Source of the DNA: a virus
Virus record (IMG/VR): IMGVR_UViG_3300042261_000081
Location: 1 to 25,542 of that record
Direction: 5' to 3' (one strand)
Length of the DNA: 25,542 bases
Part shown: positions 12,617 to 20,627 of the stretch, one piece after another
How positions within the stretch are numbered: position 1 is the stretch's first letter
Layout: every line of letters starts with the position of its first letter
Notes under the pieces: model-generated
The model's database searches: none
Told to the model about the DNA's origin: nothing
Seen by the model: the letters and a program-made list of their open reading frames with translations, nothing else
Position numbers and translations under genes: made by a program

Positions 12617-15604
12617 TCATATCGCACCAGTAGCTTTCTCGTCACCAACATTCGTGACAGTGTTGCTAACAAGGGAGATCGCGTTAGCGTCGAGTTTCAT
12701 GGAGTCCACCACGAAACAACGCACCTGCCCGCTGAATGGCATGTCCGTGCCGCGAGTCAGCACCAGCTTGTCGGACTTCTTGACCAGAGCTGACTTAGCC
12801 TCGAGCGAAGCCATGAGCGTGTTGTAGTCCAGGCGGTTGGCCATGCACCAGTCTCGAGCTTCCTTCTGGCTGATGAAGATGTGCCCTGCATGTGTCTTGG
12901 ACGTTGTAGACCCCAGCACGTATCGCCCGGCCACAACGCCGTTGACTCGGTTGCGCGGGGTCTCTGGGCCGTTCTTCGAACCACGGTCACGGAACTCTTG
13001 AGTCACCAGGATGCGGCTGGACAGTTCGCCCATCATGCGGCTGAACGCGTCTTCAGAGGTCACGGTGTTGGTCTGCGTAACTGTCTCGGCCAGCTCGGTC
13101 AGCAGGTGCACAGAGAAGTCGAACAGCGCTTCCAGGTCGAAGTCGATGATGCCCAGCTTCTTGGCCACCTGAGCGGCTACAAGCGTGCATGCTGCATGGT
13201 TACGGTAGAAGCGGTACTTGGTGTCCGGCAGGTGTTTGGTCAGCTCGGCCATGGTGTCGCGCACCGCATCTGCGATCTGCCGTTGGTGGGTCACGACATG
13301 CTTGAGGAACAAGTCGCCGGCGCAGCCCATGTTGGCCTTCATGGTGTCCACGCACTGCTGTACCAAAACGGACTCCTGCTGCGAGTCCGGGTCGATCGAG
13401 ATCACTGGGTATCGGTCAACCTGAATCTGAATCAGTCGAACAGCTTCCGCCTGCGAGTTGGCCTGGTTGGTAGCAAGCAGCCCGTGGAAGTCCTTGTTGC
13501 CGGTAACGAACGGGCTCATGCACCAGGTGCTGGTGTGGGCGAATGTCACTACACCGCCCTTGCTCGTCATGCGGACTTTCTCTTCGCCACGGGAGACCCC
13601 GTAGGCCATGTCAGAGAACTTGGCGGACTCCATGCTTGTGAGCTCGTCCAGCAGGATGGGCAGGTTGTTGAACGCGCCCATGGTTGACCACAGCGCGTTT
13701 TCTGTGGAGCCCTTGTCGGACTTGAGCGCCATCTCGTTTGCGTTGCCGAAAGCGTACAGCGCAGAGAAGCAGACGGTGGTCTTGCCCTTGCCGGAGTCGC
13801 CGCCAGACAGCGCGACAAGCAGGCCACGGTATAGGTCTTCACCGAAAGGCGACAGGATGGAGCCGAAGCCGGAGCAGATGGCGTACTGCCAGTGCTGCGC
13901 CCCTTCGCGGTTGTACATGAAGTTCAGCGCCGAAGCGTACCGCTCCACAGTGCCCTTGGGGTCTGGGAGCGCGATCTTGTACTTGGCCGCGTATCCGCCG
14001 ACCAGCACTTTACGGACGGTGCCATCCTTGTGGTACAGACGATCGCCCACCAGGAAGCCGCTCATGTCGTCGCGCCAGCCGAAGGTGGTCAGTGTGTTGA
14101 CCTCTTCCACAGTGCGCTTGAGTTGTTCGAGTTGGTCACGGAGGTATGCGGCCATGTGCGATCCTGCTTCTTTGTGGTTTGACTGCATCAGCTCGTACTT
14201 GGCCAAGCAACGCAGCATGTCGGTCTGACTGGCCATGGCCTCGGTGGGCATGTCGAAGTCACGAACCTTCTTGGAGGGCAGGTGCATGCGAACGCCAATG
14301 CGATAGGTTCCGTCCTCTGTACGAATGCGGCTTGTTGGGTAGAACAGGATGCTGCTGAATGGATGTGGCTGTAGCACGCCCTCTTTGTCTGGGATGAGCC
14401 TGGCCATCACGCCGTTGGAGTACGTGTAGCCGGAGATGAGTGCTGGCACTTCGACCTCGATCTGCTCGCCTTCCTCCGTGACCACCTCTTCGACGGTCTC
14501 GTGGTTCTCAGGTATCTGACGGCCAAGCACCAGAGGCGTCTTGACCTTGCCCTTGGACGGGCAACCTTCGCAGCCGCCGGAGTTGCAGCCTTGGAAGAAC
14601 TCGCAGGTTGTTGGGCCAGCGCCCCAGGTGTCATATCGGATGTCCCAGTCGACTTGGCTGTGGCCAGTCTCTTCGCGGCGCGAGCTCCACTGCTCGGCCA
14701 GTGTTCGGCCATCTTCGCAGTGGGTCAGCAGACCTATGACGCCGCGCCAGTGTTCGTAGCCCACGTCACCTTGGGTGTCGCGCATCGCAGCTACCTGGGC
14801 GCACTTGTTGGCCACCTCGTTGGCGTCTACTGGCAGATCAGGGTACTGGGGCAGGTGGGCGGTCAGGTCCGAATTAAGGTCCGTCGACTGGTACTGTTTG
14901 GCTGGGGCGTCTTTGATCTGCTTGACGCCATGCTCGACCATATAGGTCTGCAGGGCAGCAGCAAACTCTTTGGGCTCGATGGGGGTTCCCGCCCGCTTCA
15001 CAACCACTGATTTCGCATCTCCGTTCTTGCGATTGGTCGAACCTGCTGGGCGCAGGATAGAGGCGAAGTCAGCAGTCCGTGTTGGGTCGGCGATCACGCC
15101 GCAGTGAAACAGCGTGGCCTTCAGTCCCTTGGCCACCTTCACCCAGTTGGTGTGGGAGATGTCTTTGGTCAGGGGCCAGTAGGCGTGAATGCCGTTGCCT
15201 GAGTCAACCAGCATGGGTTTGGGCAGGCCCACTTGCTTGGCAAAGGTGTCGATGGCAGTGGCGGCGTCTTTCTTGGCCAGGTATCCATCGCCCTTGTCGA
15301 ACTTCTCTTGCCCGCAGTCGATGTCAACCCAGAAGCTCTTGGCACGGTCCCAGTTCTCGGGGATGCGGTACTTGCGCTTTGTCTTGTCTCCGTCCTCAAT
15401 CTCGATGACGGCTTTTTGGTACGTGGCGCAGGCGTGGTAGACCGACAGGCTCTTGGAGCCAGCCATGCCTTCGATGGCGTTGGCCATTGTCTCAAGGTCG
15501 GTGTAGACCTTGTGAGCGGGGAACTTGTAGCCTTCCTTGAACAGGGCCAGGTAGTGGATACCGTGCTCAGGCAAGATGGCTTGTAGGAACTCGAGGGTGC
15601 TCAT
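12617..15604 (-). CDS. Primase-helicase (archaeo-eukaryotic primase domain plus P-loop ATPase)
   Basis: 995 residues. The N-terminal 200 residues have the archaeo-eukaryotic primase pattern: FWVDID at 91-96 (catalytic Asp pair D94, D96), SGNGIHAYWPL at 135-145, and LRPAGSTNRKN at 184-194. A cysteine group C334, C340, C345, C348 followed by KGKVKTPLVLG resembles the small metal-binding element seen in phage primases of this kind. The helicase half has a Walker A (GGDSGKGKT, 601-609) and a Walker B (PILLDE, 649-654) as in DUF927-type phage helicases. Together these give RNA/DNA primer synthesis and fork unwinding. It is probably the main fork enzyme beside the phage DNA polymerase. AGGGGG lies upstream of the ATG. 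A terminator follows the gene. Confidence 0.85.
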   Translation of the reverse strand: MSTLEFLQAILPEHGIHYLALFKEGYKFPAHKVYTDLETMANAIEGMAGSKSLSVYHACATYQKAVIEIEDGDKTKRKYRIPENWDRAKSFWVDIDCGQEKFDKGDGYLAKKDAATAIDTFAKQVGLPKPMLVDSGNGIHAYWPLTKDISHTNWVKVAKGLKATLFHCGVIADPTRTADFASILRPAGSTNRKNGDAKSVVVKRAGTPIEPKEFAAALQTYMVEHGVKQIKDAPAKQYQSTDLNSDLTAHLPQYPDLPVDANEVANKCAQVAAMRDTQGDVGYEHWRGVIGLLTHCEDGRTLAEQWSSRREETGHSQVDWDIRYDTWGAGPTTCEFFQGCNSGGCEGCPSKGKVKTPLVLGRQIPENHETVEEVVTEEGEQIEVEVPALISGYTYSNGVMARLIPDKEGVLQPHPFSSILFYPTSRIRTEDGTYRIGVRMHLPSKKVRDFDMPTEAMASQTDMLRCLAKYELMQSNHKEAGSHMAAYLRDQLEQLKRTVEEVNTLTTFGWRDDMSGFLVGDRLYHKDGTVRKVLVGGYAAKYKIALPDPKGTVERYASALNFMYNREGAQHWQYAICSGFGSILSPFGEDLYRGLLVALSGGDSGKGKTTVCFSALYAFGNANEMALKSDKGSTENALWSTMGAFNNLPILLDELTSMESAKFSDMAYGVSRGEEKVRMTSKGGVVTFAHTSTWCMSPFVTGNKDFHGLLATNQANSQAEAVRLIQIQVDRYPVISIDPDSQQESVLVQQCVDTMKANMGCAGDLFLKHVVTHQRQIADAVRDTMAELTKHLPDTKYRFYRNHAACTLVAAQVAKKLGIIDFDLEALFDFSVHLLTELAETVTQTNTVTSEDAFSRMMGELSSRILVTQEFRDRGSKNGPETPRNRVNGVVAGRYVLGSTTSKTHAGHIFISQKEARDWCMANRLDYNTLMASLEAKSALVKKSDKLVLTRGTDMPFSGQVRCFVVDSMKLDANAISLVSNTVTNVGDEKATGAI

Positions 15605-15671
15605 GCAGACCCCCTAGCTACTAACACTGTGGCGGAAAAACAACACATTGAGTACTCCAGAAATGCGAAGA

Positions 15672-15686
15672 GCCCGCACTGCGGGC
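15672..15686 (-). other. Intergenic GC hairpin ahead of the primase-helicase gene
   Basis: GCCCGC and GCGGGC pair perfectly around a 3-base loop, between the 55-residue gene and the primase-helicase gene. On the leftward strand it is followed by TCTTCGCATTT, a poor T-tract, so it might attenuate rather than stop transcription. I see no good promoter between it and the primase-helicase start at 15604. Confidence 0.45.
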
Positions 15687-15704
15687 CCTACGGGTAAACC
15701 CTTG

Positions 15705-15872
15705 TTAGGCTGGTGCGCCTTCCGAGGGGGTCTGGTGTTGTGCTGCTTCCTGGGCCTTGGCTTGGCCAAGGATGTTGTCGATCAGATTGCGGGCGACTTT
15801 GTGTGGGAGCTCGTTGAGCGCCGCCAGAACTGTGTCGATGTCCTGCGCTGACAGTTCGATGCTGAATTTCAT
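15705..15872 (-). CDS. Small 55-residue phage protein
   Basis: Starts MKFSIELSAQDIDTVLAALN, continues ELPHKVARNLIDNILGQ, and ends SEGAPA. AAGGAAAAGAAC directly before ATG 15872 is a good ribosome site. The pattern of a beta strand, then a helix with ALxELPxKV, then a second helix with Gln-rich end is familiar from small early proteins of other phages, but I know no function. It lies in the replication module between the SSB-like gene and the primase-helicase, with hairpins on both sides (15904-15954 and 15672-15686), so its mRNA may be separately processed. Confidence 0.72.
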   Translation of the reverse strand: MKFSIELSAQDIDTVLAALNELPHKVARNLIDNILGQAKAQEAAQHQTPSEGAPA

Positions 15873-15903
15873 GTTCTTTTCCTTATGTCGTTGGCGGTAC
15901 TCG

Positions 15904-15954
15904 CGGGGGCTGCCGACCTTCTACGCTATGTGCGTAACGTCATCACAGCCCCCG
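15904..15954. repeat. Long inverted repeat with inner hairpin between SSB-like and 55-residue genes
   Basis: CGGGGGCTG (15904-15912) and CAGCCCCCG (15946-15954) are perfect 9-base inverted copies. The 33-base loop contains a second perfect pair, TACGC (15922-15926) and GCGTA (15932-15936). TTTT follows on the rightward (antisense) strand only. It fills most of the 97-base gap between genes. It may be an mRNA processing or stability element for the leftward operon, or a terminator of antisense transcripts. Confidence 0.55.
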
Positions 15955-15969
15955 TTTTCCCCAGGAGGT

Positions 15970-16917
15970 TTAGTCGTCAAAGCTGATGCCGTCGAGGTCC
16001 AGTTCCACGTCGTCTTCCACGACGGGGGCGGGCTTGGCAGCAGCCTTGGGCTTGGCGGCGGGCTTCTCAGCAGCGGCCACAGCTTCGGTCACTTCGTCTT
16101 CGGTCACAGTCTTGGCCTTGGACACAGCCTTGGGTGCCGGGCCCTTGAGGGCTTCGTCGACTTCGGCTTCAGCAGCGGATTCGGATGGCAGAGCCACAGG
16201 GCTTGCGCCAAGGATGTTCTGCACGACGTCGGACTGGATGGTCTCTTGCACTTCGGCGAACGCAGCGTCGTCCAGGAAACCGACCGGCTTGAACGTCAGC
16301 TTGGGGGACTCGGCTTCCATGTCGAAAGCAACCTTGGTCACCACCATGTTGTAGCCCACGCCGCGCTTGGCCAGCATCTGGCCGTACTCGCCAAGGCTCT
16401 TGATGGATGCGGGCGGCACACGCAGCAGCATCGGCTCGTTGACCTGGCCAGCAGCGGCCACAGCCATGCGAACGGTGTCGGCGCAGGCCTTGCCCTTGGA
16501 AGAACCCTTCTCGGTCACGCGGGAACCCCACTGGTTGTGCGGGCAGGTAGCGCACTTCTTGGCTTGCTTGTTCTGAGCGTCGGCAGCAGGCTCGATGCCA
16601 TCGCTGGAGTAGCAGTCAGGCTTCTGGCCTTCGGAGCTGTCCTTGTCGTAGCCCTTGAGGTAGAACACCTTGCTGGTGCCCTTGTTGGCCTTGAGCAGCA
16701 CCACGTCGATAGCGGTTGCGGGGGACTCGGGGTCTTTGGGGTTCGGCAGTACGGTGCGCTCGCCGTCCTTGACGATGGCGAAGACCTTGCCCTTGATGGA
16801 GATGACCGGGAAGCCGCCGCCAGCATGGGCGGTCAGGTCGCTGTTGATCTCGGAGACATTGAAAGACTTGAGGTAGGCAGGCAGCTTGCCGCCTTGGTCG
16901 AAGGGGATGATGTTCAT
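15970..16917 (-). CDS. Putative single-stranded DNA-binding protein
   Basis: 315 residues. Residues 1-230 form a folded part with a beta-rich core (FPVISIKGKVFAIV) and a candidate zinc site: C102 (PDCYSSDGI), C122-X2-C125 (KKCATCPHNQWGS) and C145 (GKACADTVR). Residues 245-300 are an Ala/Lys/Pro linker (EKPAAKPKAAAKPAP), and the last 16 residues are acidic (VEDDVELDLDGISFDD). A folded core, flexible linker and acidic tip is the layout of SSB proteins, where the tip recruits partners. It lies next to the primase-helicase on the same strand. AAGGAAATTCAA precedes the ATG. The role is inferred from architecture and context; it could also be a related replication accessory protein. Confidence 0.7.
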   Translation of the reverse strand: MNIIPFDQGGKLPAYLKSFNVSEINSDLTAHAGGGFPVISIKGKVFAIVKDGERTVLPNPKDPESPATAIDVVLLKANKGTSKVFYLKGYDKDSSEGQKPDCYSSDGIEPAADAQNKQAKKCATCPHNQWGSRVTEKGSSKGKACADTVRMAVAAAGQVNEPMLLRVPPASIKSLGEYGQMLAKRGVGYNMVVTKVAFDMEAESPKLTFKPVGFLDDAAFAEVQETIQSDVVQNILGASPVALPSESAAEAEVDEALKGPAPKAVSKAKTVTEDEVTEAVAAAEKPAAKPKAAAKPAPVVEDDVELDLDGISFDD

Positions 16918-16944
16918 TTGAATTTCCTTGGTGGGGTTAGGAGT

Positions 16945-17331
16945 TTACGCCGAACGGCGGACATTGACTACGCGCTCTTCGCGGATGTTGACACCCGGTG
17001 GAAGCTCGTCGTCGTTGGCAGAACGGAACTGCTCGACGGCTGTCTTGGAGACGCGCACTTCCAGCAGGGCCCATTCCTCACGGGACTTCACGAAGTCCAT
17101 GAATACGTCACGGTCAGCGATGCTGGCCGTTGTGCGCACTGTAGAGTACGCGGTGCCGAACTCGGTCTTGACTGAGTCCATGCCTGTTTGATTGAACACC
17201 TCGAGCAGCTTGGCTTCCAGCTTGTCCATCTTGTCTTGGACTGGGGCCACTTGCGCGTCGAACTCTGCTTTCATCTGCGCTTTTTGGTCTCGCAGCTTGA
17301 TGTACAGACTAACGGCGTCTGATAGTTTCAT
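16945..17331 (-). CDS. Conserved phage protein encoded next to SSB-like gene, unknown function
   Basis: 128 residues. The first 50 form a charged coiled-coil helix (LRDQKAQMKAEFDAQ to KLEAKLLEVFNQ). The second half (VKTEFGTAYSTVRTTASIAD, then WALLEVRVSKTAVEQF, then LPPGVNIREERVVNVRRS) is a pattern I recall from many phage early regions. No function is known to me. GGAG at 8 bases before the ATG gives a good ribosome site. It is the first gene after the promoter at 17357-17385, so it leads a transcript that includes the SSB-like, 55-residue and primase-helicase genes. Confidence 0.75.
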   Translation of the reverse strand: MKLSDAVSLYIKLRDQKAQMKAEFDAQVAPVQDKMDKLEAKLLEVFNQTGMDSVKTEFGTAYSTVRTTASIADRDVFMDFVKSREEWALLEVRVSKTAVEQFRSANDDELPPGVNIREERVVNVRRSA

Positions 17332-17356
17332 TGTTAGCTCCTGTTGAATGATGTTG

Positions 17357-17385
17357 AATGTAGTTGCTCAGGTTGTGATTGTCAA
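17357..17385 (-). promoter_or_regulatory. Sigma-70-type promoter for the SSB/primase transcript
   Basis: On the leftward strand TTGACA (17380-17385) is followed by exactly 17 bases and then TACATT (17357-17362; 4 of 6 to TATAAT). The transcript would start near 17350, about 20 bases before the ATG at 17331, giving a short leader with GGAG. It is in the 65-base gap after the SNF2 helicase gene. A host RNA polymerase would read this. It would allow replication genes to be expressed apart from the upstream leftward genes. Confidence 0.7.
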
Positions 17386-17396
17386 GGGGGTACCTC

Positions 17397-18971
17397 CTAA
17401 CTTTCTGGTGCGTTTTTCATCATGTCAAGCAGCAGGCCCTGCATCGACTGTTTGTCCTGCAGCCGCTTGTACACCCGTCGCTCGATGTCGGAGCCTGCGA
17501 TGTGCACGATCACGGTGGTCCTGGTCTGGCCAGGTCGGCGAACACGGGCGCACGCCTGCTCATAGACCTCGTTGCTGTGCACAGGGGCGTACCACACGAT
17601 AGTGGTAGCAGCAGTCAGGGTCAGGCCATGGCTCATCGTTGAAGCGTTGGCCACCAGCACGCGGGGGTCTGGAGTCTTCTGGAACTCGGCAAAGATGCGG
17701 TCGCGCTCGTTCTTGCTGGTGCCACCATGGATGGTCTCCACGGTCCAGTCTTTACGCAGCTCATCGGCCACCGACTCGAGCGCCCCGGTCAGCGGGACGA
17801 ACACGATGACCTTGCCCTCGGACTCTTCAATGACCTCCTTGAGAACGTCCAACCGTGGCTTGGCCGGGAGCACAACCTCTTCGCCGCCTGTCCCGTAGGC
17901 GACACCGCAAGCGATCTGGATGAGCTTGTTGGCCTTGATGGCTTCGTTGACCGCAAGGATTTGCCCGCCTTGGTACTCAGTGGCCAGCTTGGACAGCATG
18001 TCCTTGTATGCCTTTTTCTGCTCGGTGGTCATCTCCACCTCACGAGTAATGAACGTCTGCTCAGGCAAATCCGTGCAGTCGTCCAGCGAGAACCGGATGG
18101 CCGGTTGCATCATCTGGTAGACCACGTCGTTGGCCTCAGCTCTGGGCACCCACTTGAACTGCGTGAGCTGTCGCATCACCTTGTCGCGGAACGCACTGAA
18201 GTACTTGGGCACCAGCGGGTTGTCTGGCGTCACCAGCTTGCACTGCGCCCATGCGTCAGTAGGTGAGTTGGGTGTCGGCGACCCAGTCATGCCCCACACA
18301 CGGCGCACAGTAGGGTGCTTGTTGCAGATGGTGTTGAGAATCTTCCAGCGCTCTGTGCTCGAGTTGCGCGCCAGGGCCAGCTCGTCGATGACGATGAGGT
18401 CGATGTCTGGGCGGTTCTTGAGCTCTTCCGCGATGGTCGGCACACCGTCGATGTTGATGATGTAGACGTGCACGTCTTGCTTGAGCATCTTCAGCCGCTT
18501 CTCCCGCGTGCCGTGCAGCACGGCGCAGTCCAGGTGAGGGAAGGTCTGGAAGACCGAGTCCGCCCAGGTGCGCTCCATCGTGGACAGAGGGCACACAACG
18601 AGCATCTTCTTGACCTGCTTCGTGCGGCGCAGGTAGTCGTACGCCCAGAGGGCGCTGTTGGTCTTGCCGGTGCCCATGCCGTTGAGGCAGTAGGCGCGGC
18701 TGTGCATCGTCAGGAACGATGCAGTCTCTCGCTGCGCAGCAAATGGGTCGTGGCGACCACTGACCTTGGGCCACACGTAGTGGATGGGCATCGGGTCAGG
18801 AACCTCGAAGCCAAGATTACGCAGCACCCGGGTCTCATCCGGGCGATGCGGCACAGCCACTATCTGTTGTCCTTTGTGGTCCACCACGACTGCGGTGGGG
18901 ATGACTGTCGTTACTCGGCTTGGGTTGCGCAGCTTGAGTACGACAGCCTTCTTTTCTTTGTGAATCAACAT
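17397..18971 (-). CDS. SNF2/DEAD-like superfamily 2 helicase
   Basis: 524 residues with the helicase motifs in order: motif I GMGTGKT (98-104), motif II DELA (196-199), motif III GMTGSPTPN (227-235), and motif VI QACARVRRPGQT (472-483). IHGGTSKNERD (414-424) lies in the second RecA lobe. The layout is that of the compact phage SNF2-like helicases. It would couple ATP hydrolysis to movement on DNA, perhaps in replication initiation, recombination or fork remodelling. Motif II is DELA rather than DEAH, a variation seen in phage members. ATG 18971 overlaps the stop of the small gene before it. The neighbours (VRR-NUC, RecB-like and HNH-like proteins) form a nuclease-helicase cluster typical of phage replication modules. 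Confidence 0.88.
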   Translation of the reverse strand: MLIHKEKKAVVLKLRNPSRVTTVIPTAVVVDHKGQQIVAVPHRPDETRVLRNLGFEVPDPMPIHYVWPKVSGRHDPFAAQRETASFLTMHSRAYCLNGMGTGKTNSALWAYDYLRRTKQVKKMLVVCPLSTMERTWADSVFQTFPHLDCAVLHGTREKRLKMLKQDVHVYIINIDGVPTIAEELKNRPDIDLIVIDELALARNSSTERWKILNTICNKHPTVRRVWGMTGSPTPNSPTDAWAQCKLVTPDNPLVPKYFSAFRDKVMRQLTQFKWVPRAEANDVVYQMMQPAIRFSLDDCTDLPEQTFITREVEMTTEQKKAYKDMLSKLATEYQGGQILAVNEAIKANKLIQIACGVAYGTGGEEVVLPAKPRLDVLKEVIEESEGKVIVFVPLTGALESVADELRKDWTVETIHGGTSKNERDRIFAEFQKTPDPRVLVANASTMSHGLTLTAATTIVWYAPVHSNEVYEQACARVRRPGQTRTTVIVHIAGSDIERRVYKRLQDKQSMQGLLLDMMKNAPES

Positions 18972-19168
18972 GTAAGTTTCATTGCAGTGAGCGCCGCTAG
19001 AACGCTGTCGTCGTTCATGTCAAACGGCATCTCGTGGATTTCTTCGTCTCCTACTACTCGCCAGCGAACCATCAGCTGGTCGTTGATGTAGTCCCTCATG
19101 ATCGTGATGTGCATGACGCCCTTGGGGACCGCCTGGCCAAACCACCGGTGCGGCTCAGCTCTGGTCAT
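18965..19168 (-). CDS. Small protein ahead of the SNF2 helicase gene, unknown
   Basis: 67 residues from ATG 19168 (MTRAEPHRWFGQAVPKGV, ending DDSVLAALTAMKLTC). TTG 19180 is an alternative start with AGGAG 8 bases ahead, which is better spaced than any site before the ATG. Longer versions back to 19351 would overlap the HNH-like gene and read through its shadow frame. The composition fits a small beta domain (MHITIMRDYINDQLMVRWRV). No family is recognised. The end overlaps the helicase start by 7 bases, so the two are probably translationally coupled. Confidence 0.6.
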   Translation of the reverse strand: MTRAEPHRWFGQAVPKGVMHITIMRDYINDQLMVRWRVVGDEEIHEMPFDMNDDSVLAALTAMKLTC

Positions 19169-19208
19169 GGGGTGCGGCAAGCTCCAGTCTCCTGCGTCTA
19201 TGAGGAAC

Positions 19209-19475
19209 TCACTTGTCCGGGTTGTATGAGCCACTGCCACGGCGCCACCCCCGGTTCTTCTCACGAGACTGCACGGCCAGGTTCGACTTGGCGTTCGTGC
19301 CTCCGTTTTCCAGCGACTTCTTGTGGGCCACGTCCTTGCCGTCACCGACATGGGCCTTCCCCTCCTTGATCATCTCACGCCGAGCCGCGTTGTTGGCGAC
19401 TCGCTTCTTCACTTCCTCTGGTCTGGCGTTGTATGCCTTTTGGTACTCGAGCTTTCGCTTACTGGACTTGGTCAT
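19209..19475 (-). CDS. HNH-like protein (possible homing or packaging-type endonuclease), partly degenerate
   Basis: 88 residues from ATG 19475, chosen for GGAGG 5 bases upstream. The first half is a basic helix (KSSKRKLEYQKAYNARPEEV). The second half has VGDGKDVAHKKSLENGGTNA, then KSNLAVQSREKNRGWRR, close to the GDGxxVDHxxPLxxGGxNxxxNLxVxxxxxN pattern of phage HNH proteins, with H51, N61, N65 and N74 in place. The residue before H51 is Ala where Asp is usual, so activity could be altered. Such small HNH proteins are frequent in podovirus early regions. The start overlaps the end of the preceding 289-residue gene by 17 bases. Confidence 0.68.
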   Translation of the reverse strand: MTKSSKRKLEYQKAYNARPEEVKKRVANNAARREMIKEGKAHVGDGKDVAHKKSLENGGTNAKSNLAVQSREKNRGWRRGSGSYNPDK

Positions 19476-20328
19476 GATTTCCTCCGGTGTATACGTGTTT
19501 GACGTACCCATTATCGGGTTTACCAACTAACATCTTTTCAACCCAAGTCTTCTTGCCTGACTTGTAGCTGCGCCAGTGGCCTCGGCGCTCGTGCTGTCGG
19601 GGAGACGCATGAGTCCCTCCTTTATCACCCCGCGCTACAGGGCGCAGCGTTGGGCCAGAAAGCCTGACCTCTCTCACCTCCAGAACCGGCGCCTTGCCCT
19701 TGCGCATTCGCTTTGCGTTGGTGGCGGCGTCACGTTCTGTTGGTGTGTAGAGCAGAACTTCGCGCTCGCCAGCGAACATTCTCTGCGCATAATCGAGGAG
19801 TGGAAGAACGCTCAAGCATCTGTGCTTGACGAGTTCAGGCGTTGCTGACCTGCCACTAGGCAGGTAGGTGCTCTCACAGTCCATGACGCTGCCCTTGTAG
19901 ATTGTGAACGCTGCCCTTGATGAGACCCCACGGCTCAGGCCATCCTTGCGCAGCAGCACGTCGATGGACTCAATGTGTCGGTCGCTCGCCCATTTGCCGT
20001 CAAACGGCTTGATTGTGATGAGCGACCCCACCAAGAACCCAGGCGCCTCAAAGCTACCGTGGACCAGGCAGAATTTTTGCGGAGCGAGGTCTAGGGCGTA
20101 CCCGCTTCGGTCGCACTGCTCTTCGTCAAGCCAGAAGCTGCTGAACAGGGTTTCCCCGCTGTCGGTGTCCTCGATACTGAAGTCAAAGACGAACGGCCCA
20201 GCCAGCCTGTAGGAGCCTTCGCCTTGAGGGTTCTCGAACCCGTCCGGCGCGTAGATCAAGGGCACTCCGAGCGCACTGCTGTCCAACATGGCCAGCTCCG
20301 CCAGAACCGCTCGAACATGTGGGGTCAT
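19459..20328 (-). CDS. Unknown protein with RGHWR-type C-terminal domain
   Basis: 289 residues. The N-terminal part (AELAMLDSSALGVPLIYAPD, then FVFDFSIEDTDSGETLFSSF) looks beta-rich and is not recognised. The C-terminal 50 residues (HASPRQHERRGHWRSYKSGK, then KTWVEKMLVG, then a Tyr-x-Lys-His-Val-Tyr ending) match a short basic module that I recall from many phage and plasmid proteins of unknown function, with the RRGHWR core and a following Trp-Val. It may bind nucleic acid, but that is a guess. The ATG overlaps the VRR-NUC stop (ATGA), so it belongs to the same operon. Confidence 0.72.
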   Translation of the reverse strand: MTPHVRAVLAELAMLDSSALGVPLIYAPDGFENPQGEGSYRLAGPFVFDFSIEDTDSGETLFSSFWLDEEQCDRSGYALDLAPQKFCLVHGSFEAPGFLVGSLITIKPFDGKWASDRHIESIDVLLRKDGLSRGVSSRAAFTIYKGSVMDCESTYLPSGRSATPELVKHRCLSVLPLLDYAQRMFAGEREVLLYTPTERDAATNAKRMRKGKAPVLEVREVRLSGPTLRPVARGDKGGTHASPRQHERRGHWRSYKSGKKTWVEKMLVGKPDNGYVKHVYTGGNHDQVQ

Positions 20329-20627
20329 AGGTTTTCCTCCAGAATGTCGAATATGGGGGTGAGGCTGTCCACGCTGTCAGCTACAACAGCGAGGCCGCCA
20401 TGGCGTTGAATCTCGTCGATGACTCGCTGCTGATTGGGAGTCACTGTGTGCATCTTGCCAGGTGCTTTGGTCTCGATGGCGATGAACGTGCCGCGGTAGC
20501 AGCAAATGAAGTCAGGTATACCCACACGTCCCATGCCGTTCTGCACGGGCTGGTAGTACCAGCAGCCCTTCTTGTTGAGGAAGTCCCTCACCGCCTTCTT
20601 GACCTTTCCTTCTGGTGTTGTTGCCAT
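20325..20627 (-). CDS. VRR-NUC domain nuclease
   Basis: 100 residues, essentially a single VRR-NUC domain of the PD-(D/E)xK superfamily. The motifs are GIPD (D39), then AIETKAP with E52 and K54. Stand-alone phage VRR-NUC proteins are thought to cut branched DNA such as Holliday junctions or flaps. ATG 20627 is preferred to GTG 20630 because it overlaps the RecB-like stop (TGATG) and has AGGA upstream. It lies between the RecB-like nuclease and the 289-residue protein on the same strand, with SNF2 helicase three genes on. The family call is firm; substrate is inference. Confidence 0.88.
   Translation of the reverse strand: MATTPEGKVKKAVRDFLNKKGCWYYQPVQNGMGRVGIPDFICCYRGTFIAIETKAPGKMHTVTPNQQRVIDEIQRHGGLAVVADSVDSLTPIFDILEENL

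Noticed and set aside
15757-17175. A 472-codon rightward frame across the SSB-like region
   Set aside because: It is antisense to the 315- and 128-residue genes, which have good ribosome sites and protein-like sequences. Its product is Gly/His/Val-Leu-rich shadow sequence without recognisable motifs.
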